A stretch of DNA of 64,000 nucleotides from Eutypa lata. Its lineage: Eukaryota; Ascomycota; Sordariomycetes; Xylariales; Diatrypaceae. The notes under the pieces were generated by a model, which was not told where the DNA came from, searched no databases, and saw only the letters and a program-made list of their open reading frames with translations. The stretch's first letter is position 1. Each line of letters begins with the position of its first letter. The position numbers and the translations under genes are program-made. Of the stretch, positions 1 to 11,098 are shown one piece after another. Location: positions 1,054,001-1,118,000 of the forward strand of contig JAKULF010000013.1 in assembly GCA_022661535.1 (NCBI GenBank), in the 5' to 3' direction.

Positions 1-592
1 GATTGTCATTGTTTGCAGATATGAGCAATGGCGACCCCAGTTGTAAAAAGCTCTGCAACACTTCAGCTAGTAGCCGACCTCTCAGCTTTCGACTTGAGAC
101 TTTGCACACCATCACATTCCAGTTTACGACTCCCTCTCGAATTGGCAATTAGAGCATACCCTTGAGCTAGCTGGTTGCTACTAGCAACTTGTGCAAATCA
201 CCCGAGATTTTCTCTCCTTGCAATCACCCAATTCCACCACATCGGAATTAGTTGCTGTTCAGAAGCTCTACTCAAGTATCCATAGCTTGACCTAAATCCT
301 AGAGAATAGCTTTGGAAAGCGGCCGGCGACTCTTTCGTCGGTATCCATTGCTTGAGCTAGGGCCTTGACTAGTTTTCAGACGAGACCGTTCATATACCGA
401 CCGAGTCGAAAGCGAGCAATGCCAACACAAACAGGAATCATGAAGGGAAATGGAGAAGGGGAGTTTAATGGATATATAGCAGTAAGTTATTATCATTATT
501 CGAGTTAGTAGTAGTGGTGGTGGTAGTGGTAGTAGCTATGTGGGGTATTTCATCAGGGGTATCTATCTATCCTATCTCGCTACCTTTAAAAG
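1..592. other. Intergenic, 3' flank of the Asn/His-rich gene
   Basis: No reading frame with coding character was seen on either strand. The last part is presumably the 3' untranslated region of the minus-strand gene that stops at 593-595. A GGT/GTA-rich stretch lies around 505-540. Confidence 0.5.
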
Positions 593-1954
593 CTAACGCC
601 TAAACCTCCCTAGGAATCCTCCTCGTCGCCCGGATTTCACAGGCGACGACGACGATGCGGTGGTGGTAGTGGTGGTGGAAGGTGATACTTCCTCTTCATG
701 TATAATAGTAGCAATAGGCCTCTCTTCCTTACTATTGTGTTGATGATGATGATGCCGAATCAAGTTCCCCAGCTTCGCTTTCAACGTCCAGATGGACTCC
801 ACTCTGTGAAGACGCGGGCCGCCCTTCGTCGATAACGATACCGACGGCTTCCGCTTCTCATTCTCGTTGTGATTATGGTGATGATGATGATGACGAACCT
901 CATCGCTCTGTGTCCAATCCACCCGGTGGTGCTCATTCACCGTCGCCAAGTCCGGCACGAAGAAGTCGACCCCGGAGTCGTCCTCTTCCGTCGGGTAATC
1001 CTCTAGCGCGCTCCGACTACGGCGTATATTCATACCATTCGCATTTGCATTCGCCGCCGCCGCCGCCGCCGCCGACGACAAATCCGTGTACGAAGGCTTC
1101 CCGTAGACCATCATCGAATGCCTATTCTGCCTACTGTTGCTGTTGTTGTTGTTGTTCTCCACCCCCGTCCCTGTCGTGTTGTTGTAGTAGCAGCCCTCGA
1201 CGAAGCGCGAGTTCTGGCTCCTCTCGTAGTACACGTTGCTGTTGTCCCGCTGGCTCTGCACCCGCCTCAGGGATCTTTTCGTTTGCAACTGCTTTTGGTG
1301 ACCCGCGGCGCTGTTGTTGTTATTGTTGTTATTATTAACCTGCGCTCCACCATCCGCGTGCGCGCTCAAGGCCGAATACGACAGCGCATGCAACCGCCTC
1401 CTATCGACAGCCTCGGCCGTAGTGGTCCTCACGAACTGCGACGCCGCGACCTGCGGGACGTGGCGATAGGGAGCCGTCGTCGTGGTGTTCAGATCCGTCC
1501 TCCAGGAGGAGGTCTTATTGAAATTTGCATTTTCATCCCCCGCCGCGTCATGACTCGCCACACTAGCTCTCTTCACCTCGACCAGCTCACTCTCACCCTC
1601 ACCCTCCCCCTCCTCCCCCTCTTCTTCTCTTCCCTTTGCCGCGGCGCTGTTGTTGTTGTTGCGCTCCGCGCGCGCCCTCGCCGCCACCTCCTCCATCCTC
1701 GCGTACCGCTTCTGCTGCCGCGACGACTCCTGCTCGGCGAGGACGACGTAGAGGCGGCGGCGCAGGTCGTCGGCGTCGAACGGCTGCGACTTCGCGGTCC
1801 GTTGTCTGTTGTTGTTGTTGCCGTGGTGCATCGCCATCGTCTGTCTCTGCTTTGCCGGCACTGCTGCTGTTGCCGCCGCAGGGGGCTGGCGGTAGTAGCG
1901 CCCAGGGCCACCGCCGCCGCTATCCTTGGGATAGTAGCTCATGGCGAAATGCAT
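593..1954 (-). CDS. Low-complexity Asn/His/Ser-rich hypothetical protein
   Basis: Single-exon frame of 453 codons, ATG at 1954 or in-frame ATG at 1942 (residue 5), stop TAG at 593-595. I recognise no named domain. A short ordered-looking segment near residues 59-95 (DADDLRRRLYVVLAEQ followed by an Arg/Glu-rich helix) and a basic C-terminus (GGFLGRFRR) are separated by runs of Asn, Ala, His, Thr and Glu. A second ordered patch near residues 385-400 reads VESIWTLKAKLGNLIR. Long frames also exist on the opposite strand, but those are Cys/Val/Leu runs produced by the same trinucleotide repeats, so the minus strand is preferred. Function unknown; a disordered regulatory or cytoskeletal protein is only a guess. 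Confidence 0.7.
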   Translation of the reverse strand: MHFAMSYYPKDSGGGGPGRYYRQPPAAATAAVPAKQRQTMAMHHGNNNNRQRTAKSQPFDADDLRRRLYVVLAEQESSRQQKRYARMEEVAARARAERNNNNSAAAKGREEEGEEGEGEGESELVEVKRASVASHDAAGDENANFNKTSSWRTDLNTTTTAPYRHVPQVAASQFVRTTTAEAVDRRRLHALSYSALSAHADGGAQVNNNNNNNNSAAGHQKQLQTKRSLRRVQSQRDNSNVYYERSQNSRFVEGCYYNNTTGTGVENNNNNSNSRQNRHSMMVYGKPSYTDLSSAAAAAAANANANGMNIRRSRSALEDYPTEEDDSGVDFFVPDLATVNEHHRVDWTQSDEVRHHHHHHNHNENEKRKPSVSLSTKGGPRLHRVESIWTLKAKLGNLIRHHHHQHNSKEERPIATIIHEEEVSPSTTTTTTASSSSPVKSGRRGGFLGRFRR

Positions 1955-3181
1955 TATGGATTATTAGGTGGGTAGGTAACGGTGATAGCTGTGGTGGTGA
2001 TGAAAGGTGCTCTCTTCTAGAGACACGTGTATATAGGAAGATATAAGCAGATGAATAGGTATGGAAAGGTCCCTACAAGATATGAAGGTAGGTAAGTAGG
2101 TGGGTGGGTGGGTTGGTGGGTAAATGGGTTGGGTTAGATTAGGCATGCGCCCACCCGTATTAATTATATATGTGTATAGTATAGTATAGCCTAGAAACGC
2201 TATGAATGAGGAAGTGGATAGAATCTATGTAATATGCAGTCAGACGCCAAGTCTATTGTCGACAGCAAGCAAAGCAAAAGCAAAAGCAAAGAAAGTTAAG
2301 TGAATTCCTCTTCCGGGATGGAATGTCGAGAAATTTAGACCTTTCTTCTTGCTTACACCGTCGCAGGTTCGTAGCAGCAGTAGTAATCCAGCTGCATGGG
2401 TGGTGGGAGGTTTCAAAGGTGACGTATTTTTACTCAGGCTCCAGATCTATTCGGGCTTGAGTCGTCGAAAGGCGCTAGACTAAACGACGCCTCTTGTCTA
2501 GGTTGGTATGTAGGTAAGTAAGTATGGAAAGGAATGAAACCCCGGGAGAGACGAAGAGTAGGTCGAGTGTCTAGGTAGTATATGAGCAGTATAGTGATAT
2601 TATCGCGTTACACATATGCTCAGGGGAACAAGATGCAGGCAGGGTTCATGTTATATATTTATATGATTTCCCTAGGCTTATCACGCTTACTACATACGCA
2701 AATCTATCAAACAAGGCTGGGAAAAGGGAAAGAGAAGAGGCAGGTTGGTTGGTTAGGTAGGTAAGGTAGCTAACTACGTATAATCTATGGGTATAATACA
2801 TGGCCATTAAGGATATTATTTGGGGCCCGTACTTTCGGGTGCGGATGCGGGATCGTGTGACGGATGGTTGGATGGATGGGATGTTGGGATGGCACGGTCA
2901 CTTGACACAGATTGCCGGATTTAGTGTAGAGCTAACTATAACTATGTAACTAGAGCTACATACGTACGTAGGTGGGCAAGTAGGCTGGTAGGGTAAGGTC
3001 AGCAAGGAGGTATAACTACTACTAGAACTACCATAGCTTGGTAGGTTGGTCTTGGCCCGCTGGCTAGCTACAACGGGGCACCACTACAACTCAGTATACT
3101 ACTACACTATAACAGTTTTGCGTTCGATGCGACGCTACTTGTTTCCTAAGTCGGTCAAGACTCGCGGATGACACCTGCATA

Positions 3182-3209
<28 letters not shown>
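3182..3209. repeat. (GT)14 microsatellite
   Basis: Fourteen uninterrupted GT dinucleotides in intergenic DNA. Confidence 0.97.
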
Positions 3210-3212
<3 letters not shown>

Positions 3213-4460
3213 CTCTACGTCCAGTAGAAATAGTGATCGGTATTGTTGTGGTTGTGGTCCTCCCTAGTCCTACTGTCTGCCTGTCTGTATGGTCTCTCTT
3301 GTCTTTTTTCCTCCTTAAATGTACGAATAAGGGTCTCATCCATTCTGGAGCACCCCGCCCCTCCTTGCATCCCTCTCTTAATTAGCCGGATGCATGCGCG
3401 CTTCCGCAAGCAGTACGTTAGCGCCTACCGAAGCCGACAAGAGGCGGTCTGAGACCTGTATTGTACTATACTGTACGATACACACATCCCTAGCTCAGCG
3501 CAGCGCAGACAGGTATGTAGGTAGAGTAGTAGGCATCTTAAAATGAGGAGTGGGAGAAATGGCTCACGAAAGCAATCCGGTTTCTCATTCTGTCATCAGT
3601 AAGCGCGTTTAGCCGGGCTGTGTGACGAATGGTGAGGAGAAGCGAGGCATATATAACGACCTACTTAAGTAAGCTTTCTAATAACTACTCCAGTTAGTAT
3701 TTCGGAGTAAGAATACACGATCCAACGGCTCGTGCCGGCAGACAGGCGACGTAGTTCTCTACCGAGACAGGAATGGTCTGAAAAGCAGGATGCGTTACCT
3801 TACCCGGGACTGACAGGGTCCCCATTTTTCCCCAGGCGGAAGAGATTTACCAAAGGGCGTTAGGGTGTGAGTGGAGCCTCTCAGCAGATCTCCAAACCCT
3901 CGAGTTAGTTTATTATGAGTTCGACGCACATTCACGATTCAACACCTTCTTTCCCCAAGGGGAGAAGGGAATACACTGCATATTCACATATAGTATGGTG
4001 GTATGTACCTGGAGCGTAATGCAGTGCTGTGTTATCCATAATGCTGGCAGCATGAACGGCGGGCTCTCCCGCAGGTGATTAAGTCGCACAATACGATACG
4101 ATTCAAACATGTCCAACGATAGGTTGTGATCCGTATATTCCCGCGATCGAACGGTGGTAACATAGGGTAGTGCTTTTCCTGTATGTCTCTCATCCTCCTC
4201 CGGTGAGCCACGGAGAAATACCTACTTCGTACCCACCTACCTACCTTATGTAACACCGCCTACATGGTTAGGGACATGGTTAGGGCTTTTAAACTAGACC
4301 TACATGGCGAGGAGGCGTCCGACTCGAGCGGTGGTTGGTGGGTGTTTTCCTTTTTTGTTTGACCAGAAAGCAAATGAGAAAAGAGATTAACATTGATTTC
4401 TGCTGCTGTACGACAACCCGACGACCCCATTTTGGGTTTATTTTATTGCATCGACGTGAC

Positions 4461-4503
4461 GGGGGCAGGGAGGGGAGGGGAGGGGAAGGGAAGGGAAGGA
4501 GGG
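4461..4503 (+). repeat. G-run tract, potential G-quadruplex
   Basis: At least seven runs of three or more G separated by one or two bases, purine-only after the first few bases. This meets the usual G3+N1-7 pattern for an intramolecular quadruplex. No gene overlaps it. Confidence 0.8.
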
Positions 4504-5662
4504 ACAAAAACGGCTGCACCTCTCACAGGTTCGTATCCTATTATTTCTTCCCTTTTCCCCTCGCTGCAAGCTTCCGCGGCGTACATGCATACATACTACG
4601 TGCATTCATGCTGCGTTACTGAAGGAAATCGTGCCGTTTCATTGGAGACGCTGCAGTAGCTTTACCCCAGGTATGTATCCATCCTCTCAGCTACCCGATT
4701 CATTCGTGCGGTCCAGAACATTCAGTCGCTATACTCCGATGGAATCATATCCATGTTCGCTGTGTAGTAAAAGCGCGAAACCTGAATCCGGGAAATCCAG
4801 CTTCAATCTTGGATAACTTCAAATCTACTCAAGTATTTTAGTCAAGTAGTTAGTTATTCATACGAGCAAAATATTGATCCCCGTGACCAATCCGCCGGGT
4901 CGTTTTCAAGCCACGGATGCGTCATATGTTTATATCAGGGTGTCACACGAGTTGTCGCTGACTCTTGTCACCTCTGCATCTCTCACGGAACTTGTCCGCT
5001 TTTCTGGAGGAGACACCCAGGCACCCCACACCTAATTAGGTCTCTATAGCGGAACCCGAGTAACGCCTCTGCGCCTTCAGCTGCAAGGCCAGCCATCTAG
5101 GTACGCCTACTGTGTACGAAATAGCTACGTCCTAATTATGCATGTATGCCATTGCATTAGGTATATCCATTTCTCTACATACATATATGCAGTGATGTAC
5201 AGACAGCGAAGAAGATGATGATGACTTGTATAAGGGGGAGACTTGAGGGGCATGCTTAATATCAATTGATTGCATTTTTCTTTTGCTTAGGTGGTGGATC
5301 CCGAGCGCTGGGCTTAGGGTACTGGGTACTTACTCTAACCGGGCGGGCACGTCCGAATTGGCAGTCGCCGATCGTTTTCGGCCACTGACCGACCCCGGGT
5401 ATGCTCTCCGGTTTCAAGGTCTGCGCTGAGCATCACCATGTCTTCTTTTCTACAGACATTGCTCTGATCCTAATTTTGAACCCCATAATTAATTAGTTGC
5501 TCATAAATAGTTTAAGAGTTATATGTAACTAGTTTTCGGTCAAGTTGCTGCTCATAAGTTTAGCGGAGATACTAAGCTCCGTATTAATACAGCGGTCTAA
5601 GCAGCCACTCATGACGTATAGAGGAGATAGGTATATAATATACTACAAACCCCCTTTTCACC

Positions 5663-5781
5663 ACATACGACCATATCATCCAGAGAACTCGGGATCCCGT
5701 CCGCTCTCCCCTAGATAAGCTGGATAGAGCCGAATTAGTAGTTGGGTCGGTGACGACCAGCGAATCCTTGGTGTTGTATGT
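5663..5781 (+). rRNA. 5S ribosomal RNA
   Basis: A 119-nt gene for the 5S rRNA of the large ribosomal subunit, transcribed by RNA polymerase III from internal promoter elements. It begins ACATACGACCATA and ends GTTGTATGT; these ends pair as the nine-base helix I with one G-U pair. The internal control region reads TTAGTAGTTGGGTCGGTGAC followed by GACCAGCGAATCC, matching fungal 5S box C, and the loop B to C region CCCGTCCGCTCTCC is also canonical. Helix II is preserved as ATCCAG pairing with CTGGAT. A T-rich tract (TTTTC then more T) follows immediately as terminator. Single dispersed 5S genes are normal in Pezizomycotina. No other 5S copy was seen in the window. Confidence 0.93.
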
Positions 5782-5840
5782 TTTCTTTTTCTTTTTTCTC
5801 TTTTTCTTCTCTTCTTCTTTTTCTTTCTTTCCTTTTAGTC
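5780..5840 (+). terminator. T-rich RNA polymerase III terminator of the 5S gene
   Basis: Several runs of four to six T start at the 3' end of the 5S gene and continue as a pyrimidine tract on the plus strand, the usual pol III stop signal. Confidence 0.75.
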
Positions 5841-5878
5841 TGTCCACTTTTAGAAATGCTTGGTAGGAACCTCCTTTC

Positions 5879-6739
5879 CTACTTTCTTATAGGAAAGAAA
5901 CCGTCACGCCCACTATACTCCGCCATAGTGGGTTGCTTGGTGGAAATTCCTATCCTGTCCGAAGGCGCATAGAGGAAGTCCCGGATGCGCACAGAGAACG
6001 GGGTCTTCAAATTGGTGACTACCACTGACTGCCGCTCGACCCGGATCTCCCACCCGGACGTCTGAAGCCCTTCTCTCACTCTGTCTGGGAGCAGAGATTC
6101 CAGGATCCCGGCGCAACAACCCGCCGCCTCTTTGTTGCCGCTCGACTGCTGCTGTTCCTCTTGCATTTCTGGGAGGAGATATATCTCCCGGAACTCGGTG
6201 AACAACAGGAGTATGAACACCGAGGGATCGTACCAGGACCATATATACTGCCACCAGCGGAGCGGAATCACGATTCGTCGAACGGCCACCTTGTTGTCAC
6301 GTACCGTGTGAGAATCGCCCAGGTGCGAGGCTCTCGTATAGAGGCTGGACTTCACATGTCGGAAGTCGACGTCCATCCAAAAGAATCGGCTATCCGCTGC
6401 GGACTTCTTAGGACTATCTTCGACAAACACTAGATCGCGTTCCAGGTCGAGGTATCGCACAGCGGTGCTCTCTCCTGCCGACTGTTTGGACTGGCACGGA
6501 TAGATGGGAAGCTTAACGTCATGATGTTCTAGGGTCCTCGTGCGAGACTCGACACAGACGCCAAATGCGACCGGATTGCGCTCTGGCGACCATTGCAGGC
6601 GTGTTGTTATGATCCCGCTGCTCCAATCGACGTGGAGGAGGGAAGGTTCCATAGTTGCGTCCCAGACCTGCAGACGGAGTTCAAGGGGCAGACAGGGGAA
6701 CCTCGGAAAGGCATCTAGTTGTATAGCCATTGTCGTCAT
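5879..6739 (-). CDS. 2EXR domain protein
   Basis: Frame of 286 codons from ATG 6739; a longer in-frame start at 6862 adds a hydrophobic leader that lies in likely 5' UTR, so the second start is chosen. Residues 8-35 carry the ascomycete 2EXR signature (FPRFPCLPLELRLQVWDAT), a short N-terminal motif found in very many fungal proteins of unknown role. The middle contains the usual VNRESR-like element in altered form (VCVESRTRTLEHH) and a run of aromatic residues (FWMDVDFRH) typical of the family. No catalytic residues are recognisable. It ends about 100 bp from the 5S rRNA gene, which is transcribed towards it. Single exon; function unknown. Confidence 0.85.
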   Translation of the reverse strand: MTTMAIQLDAFPRFPCLPLELRLQVWDATMEPSLLHVDWSSGIITTRLQWSPERNPVAFGVCVESRTRTLEHHDVKLPIYPCQSKQSAGESTAVRYLDLERDLVFVEDSPKKSAADSRFFWMDVDFRHVKSSLYTRASHLGDSHTVRDNKVAVRRIVIPLRWWQYIWSWYDPSVFILLLFTEFREIYLLPEMQEEQQQSSGNKEAAGCCAGILESLLPDRVREGLQTSGWEIRVERQSVVVTNLKTPFSVRIRDFLYAPSDRIGISTKQPTMAEYSGRDGFFPIRK

Positions 6740-7352
6740 CGCGTAGAATTGGTTGGGGCGAAAGAAAGAGAAAGAAAAATAGGTATATATGGTTCTCATA
6801 CAACTGGACCATATGCTAAATACTAACGAGATGAGAAGATGGCGTGTTGTCGTATACGTCAAGGAGACTCCTTAAGTTTAGTTAGAAAAAGGAAGAATAG
6901 TTAAAGTAAGAAAATTAATGTGGTGAAACAAATGTTAATTCAACTGCTTACCTCGTATAGGGGTTTCCGTATAGAATGCCTAGCTTTCCCCTGTCTCACT
7001 TGTTAGGGTATTGAGCATGTAGGAATACTTGCATACTTACATACTTATAGAACCGCGCTGGTAAGTATATTGTGGAACGTCTCCACTCTCAGGAGTCTCG
7101 TTGCAACCGAATGTAGAAGTGGTTACTTATCTCTTGGCTTCGCTTCTGCAACCTTACAGATAGAGTGATTAAATAGACAGGTTTAATTTTCACCATGGGA
7201 AAAGGCCATGTGAAATCACCAACTTAAACCGAATAAAGGGAGCAAAGAATCAAGGCCAATCGCTCACTATAGTGTCGTTAGTTAGAACTTAGCCGTCACC
7301 AGACGACCTTTCCCTTGCGATAGATACTAGTGCTAGCTCAATACACACCACA
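6740..7352. promoter_or_regulatory. Divergent intergenic region, 2EXR gene and amidohydrolase
   Basis: A 613-bp spacer between two divergently transcribed genes, presumably holding both promoters. No operator-like repeat was recognised. Confidence 0.4.
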
Positions 7353-8996
7353 ATGACAGCTCTAAAGGCATCACATGCGGCTCGTGCAGCAATTCCCGAG
7401 AAGGTCATCAAACCATGGAAGCTTCCTCCACAGAAGACCTACATCTTCAAAAACTGCAACGTCATCGACCCAGCCAACGGAGTCCTACACCCCAACACGA
7501 CGGTCAAGCTCGCGGGCGGTACAATCCAATCAGTAGCGGAAGACCAGGATCCCAGCGTCAATGCACTTACACTGCATGATGACGACGCCATCACCGTCGA
7601 CCTAGCCGGAAGATACCTCTGTCCAGGTCTCATCGACTGCCACATGCACCTGAGCTCGGTGCCGGGCGACGCGACGCTCGCGGGGGCCATCCCCACGGAC
7701 CCGTCCGTCTCGCTCGCGCGGCAGCCCTTCGTCTGCGGGCAGGTGCTCAGGCGCGGCTTCACGACGGTGCGGGACTGCGGGGGCGCGACGCTCGCGCTGA
7801 AGGAAGCGGTAGCCGACGACGTGTTCCCGGGGCCGCGGATCGTGATCGCGAACCGGGCGCTCTCGCAGACGGGCGGGCACGGGGACACGCGGACGTCCCA
7901 CGAGCACGGCGCCAGCAACTCGTACGGATGCTGCGGGGGAGGAGGAGGGGGAGGCGAGATAGCAGGCCTCTCGGTCGTCTGCGACGGGGTCCCCGAGTGC
8001 GTGCGCGCCGCGCGCGAGCAGCTGCGCACCGGCGCCGACTTCGTCAAGATCATGGTCGGCGGCGGCGTGGCCTCCCCGACCGACCGCCTCGAGAATACCC
8101 AGTTCACCGCCGCCGAGGTCAGGGCCATCGCCGAGGTCGCGGCTAGCTACGGGACGTACGTCACGGCGCATGCGTACACGCCCCGCGCCATTCGGCACGC
8201 GGTCGATAATGGGGTTTCGGGCATCGAGCATGGGAACCTGCTCGATGAGGATACGGCGCGGTATATGGCGGAGCGCGGGATTGTGAGTATAGTTTTGGGG
8301 ATTGTGCGGTGGCCCTTTATCTAGCGTGGTGTTTTAGAAGAGGGGTTTGTACTCACTAAGGTTTTCACTTAAAATATAACTGAGAAACGCTAAGCCGTCG
8401 CTATATTGCCATTAAAGAGGAATTGGCTAACTCCAGGTGCCGCAGTGGCTTACGCCGACGCTCGTGACGTACGAGGCCATGGCGTCAGACAAGTACGCCG
8501 ACTTCCTGCCGCCGAGCAACCGGCAGAAGAACGAGGAGGTGCTCGCGATAGGCCTGAAGTCCATCGAGATCGCGGCTGCGGCGGGCGTGACGATGTGCTA
8601 CGGCTCCGATCTGCTCGGGCCCCTGACCGCGGAGCAGTCGAGGGAGTTCGGGATCCGCAAGCGCGTCCTGAGCAGCCTGGAGGTGCTGCGGAGCGCGACC
8701 GTCAACGCGGCCAGGAGGATCGGGCAGGAGGACTTCCTCGGCCAGGTCAAGGAGGGCTTCGCTGCCGACGTGCTGATCCTCAAGGAGAACCCGCTGGACG
8801 ATGTCGGTATACTGGATGAGCCCGAGAGGCATGTGTTGGCTGTTATCAAGAATGGTCGGGTTTACGAATCAAGGTAGGTGATATTTTAGTTGTTTGATCC
8901 TTTTTGATGGTTGCAGCTCGCGTTACTGATGTAATTGTGTATAGATGGTCAAGTCTTGCTGAAGACGTGCACGAACCAAAGAATATAATAGAGTAA
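7353..8996 (+). CDS. Metal-dependent amidohydrolase (Xaa-Pro dipeptidase/imidazolonepropionase-like)
   Basis: Exons 7353-8282, 8437-8873 and 8945-8996 join to 472 codons. Amidohydrolase-superfamily metal site: HxH at residues 97-99 (LIDCHMHL), Lys232 in DFVKIMVGGG (candidate bridging carbamylated lysine), His273 (TAHAYT), His293 (GIEHGN) and Asp368 (YGSDLLG). An N-terminal beta-sandwich part (residues 29-90) ends in DLAGRYLCPGL, and a matching C-terminal strand reads ADVLILKENPL. Together these fit a cyclic-amide or dipeptide hydrolase of the binuclear class; the substrate cannot be read from sequence. The first intron (GTGAGT to CAG) falls between Ile310 and Val311. The last intron (GTAGGT to TAG) is the less certain one: retention would stop translation one codon later, shortening the protein by 17 residues. 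A Gly-rich insertion lies near residues 192-201. No signal peptide. Confidence 0.9.
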
Positions 8997-9297
8997 CTCC
9001 TGACCAACGAGTTGGATCGGAATGTTCTTAAATCCATAAGCTATCAAAGTGTATCTGAATAATTGTGCTATAACCTAGTGGTATCTATTAAACCACCGTA
9101 CAAGTTCCAAAATTGTCGAGTCCGTACCGGCACTCTAGTAAAACACCATAATCCATCCATTCATCCATCTAATCCAATGAGATATCAAAAATACATTCGG
9201 CCAATCGTTCAACCTCTAGGCTCCCAATATACGGTTTCATCACGAGCGCGAATTGCAAGTTCGAAAGAACTAACTGCAGATATGTCTCTCCTCCCCT
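8997..9297. other. Convergent spacer
   Basis: About 300 bp between the amidohydrolase stop and the stop of the minus-strand gene; presumably both 3' UTRs. Nothing else seen. Confidence 0.4.
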
Positions 9298-10136
9298 TTA
9301 ATACTCGACGTACTCCCATAGCAGCGTCTCCAGATGGGCGACCTCACAAGCGATGTCGTCGCTCGCATCGTCCAATGAGCCAGCCTCAGGCAGGGCCGCC
9401 ACCGCCTGTTTCACATCGCGCGTCGCTTCCTTGAGCTTCACCAAACACTCAATAGTGCGCTTCAGGAGCATGGATCTCTTGGTCTTGTTCTTGTTTGCCT
9501 TCCCGGGCCGGCCTGTCTTGTTGGTGGCGGGGGCATTAGTAGCGCTGGAATAGGGGGTTGCTTCCACTAGCTCCTCATCCTCCTCCTCCTCGACCTCCTC
9601 CTCGACCTCCTCATTAACAGGTGTCTGAATTTCAGACGTGGCATTGCTGGTGTTCCCTCCGACTCCGCTATAAGTCAATAATAGTTAGCAACCATCATTC
9701 TCACCAGCCAATTTGCCAGCCAAGTCGCCAGCCAAATTCCCAGCCTGAATATTTGGTTTTCTAGAAGAGGCCTCATCTTCTGCAAAACGTACCCCATCTT
9801 CCCCTCCTTTTTCCTCTTGTTCTCGGCCGTCAGCTTTGCCTTGACCTTTTTGATCAGCAGCTGCTCGATGTCTTCTCCGAGAGCATTGGTGACACCCCGA
9901 TATCCGTCTATCTCAAGGCGCTTGAACAGAGGGTTCAGGTCGCACGTTCTGAAATTTGCCTGCCCTTTCGTCTCGATCCACTCGCGGAAGAAAGCTGTCT
10001 GTCCTGCCGTCCATGATGCCCGAGTTTTGGATATGAACTGTTTGACCGGCGTGCCGAAGAGGATCGAATTCCCGTCACGGACAGAACGGGGGAAAGGTGC
10101 TGTAGAAGCACTGGTGTATAAGCTTGGAATTAGCAT
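9298..10136 (-). CDS. Hypothetical lysine-rich protein, two exons
   Basis: Exon 1 10136-9793 and exon 2 9667-9298, intron GTACGT to TATAG with a TTGCTAAC branch site, give 237 codons in frame. Residues 40-110 are rich in Lys and Arg with several predicted helices (SWTAGQTAFFREWIETKG, IEQLLIKKVKAKL). Then comes an acidic Glu stretch (about 126-145), a basic segment GRPGKANKNKTKRS that could act as a nuclear localisation signal, and a C-terminal helix. I recognise no family. The composition suggests a nuclear or chromatin-associated protein, which is inference only. A shorter in-frame donor closer to the acceptor would give a 37-nt intron and is judged less likely. Confidence 0.65.
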
Positions 10137-11098
10137 GGTGCTGTTTTGGTATTGACGTTTGTGCCGTAAATATGACGAGGGATTGGGTTTAGAGGTTTCT
10201 CTAGCTCTTGTCTACTGAATAGAGTGGTTTGTTGGAGTGCTGGTTTTCACGAGGAATTAGCATGAGAGCGGGACAGGAGTCCCATTTGTACTGTTGATGA
10301 GCAGACAACATGTCTCGTCTGCCCATTTCTATTACATAGGATTTGATTCGTTGTCTTCCAGGAACCCACACGAATGTTTCTGAAACATGCGAGACACAGC
10401 TGATGCCTGGGTCCCAACGACCACCTGGGACAGACTCTAGTCTCAAGAGAATTCTCTTTCACATAAGAGACTATCACGTTTGTCTAGAGTAATCTGCCAC
10501 ATCCGTGTTGTCCGTACACGTCAACAGAAGCCAAATATAAGAAGGGTTTCAGACATTCATTGGTGGGCTCAGTTTATTCCATGGCTAGTTTTAGACTGAG
10601 GAATAAGAATATAACACAGAAACCTCTCCTTGTTCTTCTACCCCTGAAGCATCTCCTACTTAGTACGAAACAGCCTTGTTTTTCGTTGCACCTTAACTTA
10701 CTCTCAACTAGTAATATAGTACGCATATCTTTACCTTATGGCGAAAGTTGATAAACCAGGCAGGCTCATCCTGAAAAATCCGGGCCCATGAAGGTGAAGG
10801 TATCAAAATACGATATACATCACAAGGATATGAATACGGAGTCCAAGGATGAGATAATACCTTTTCACCTTTGCACTCCTTTCATCACATGAATGTATAA
10901 TTAATCAAACAGCTTTTAAAACTGTTCCATCACGAATATTTAGGGCATTCCAGGTTCTATATTCCTCCTCTCTCCCTAGTCGCCATACACTCTAATAGAC
11001 TGTGACATTAAGTGCTAACTAGTCGACTCTCATGCTCCTATTGCGTAGCAATCGCACGGTCTCAACGAAACGCTTCCCTCTTCCAGTGGCTTCACATC
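10137..11098. other. Intergenic, no gene seen
   Basis: 962 bp between two minus-strand genes. Short overlapping frames (10201-10477 minus) have no coding character. Likely holds the promoter of the 10136 gene and the 3' UTR of the kinase gene. Confidence 0.4.

Larger units (their letters stand above)
1955..5662. other. Gene-poor 3.7 kb interval
   Basis: No convincing gene is visible on either strand. It holds a (GT)14 microsatellite, a G-rich quadruplex-type tract, a pair of telomere-like GGTTAGGG words and many TAGGTAGG-type words. Short frames here lack coding bias or start at non-ATG codons. A noncoding transcript or the 5' UTR of the upstream minus-strand gene could lie here. Confidence 0.45.

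Noticed and set aside
1118..1975. 285-codon plus-strand frame opposite the Asn/His-rich gene
   Set aside because: Its residues are Val/Leu/Arg/Cys runs created by the complementary trinucleotide repeats, with no ordered segments.
7439..8231. Two long minus-strand frames over the amidohydrolase
   Set aside because: They are antisense to a gene with a complete metal site; high G+C removes stops in all frames.
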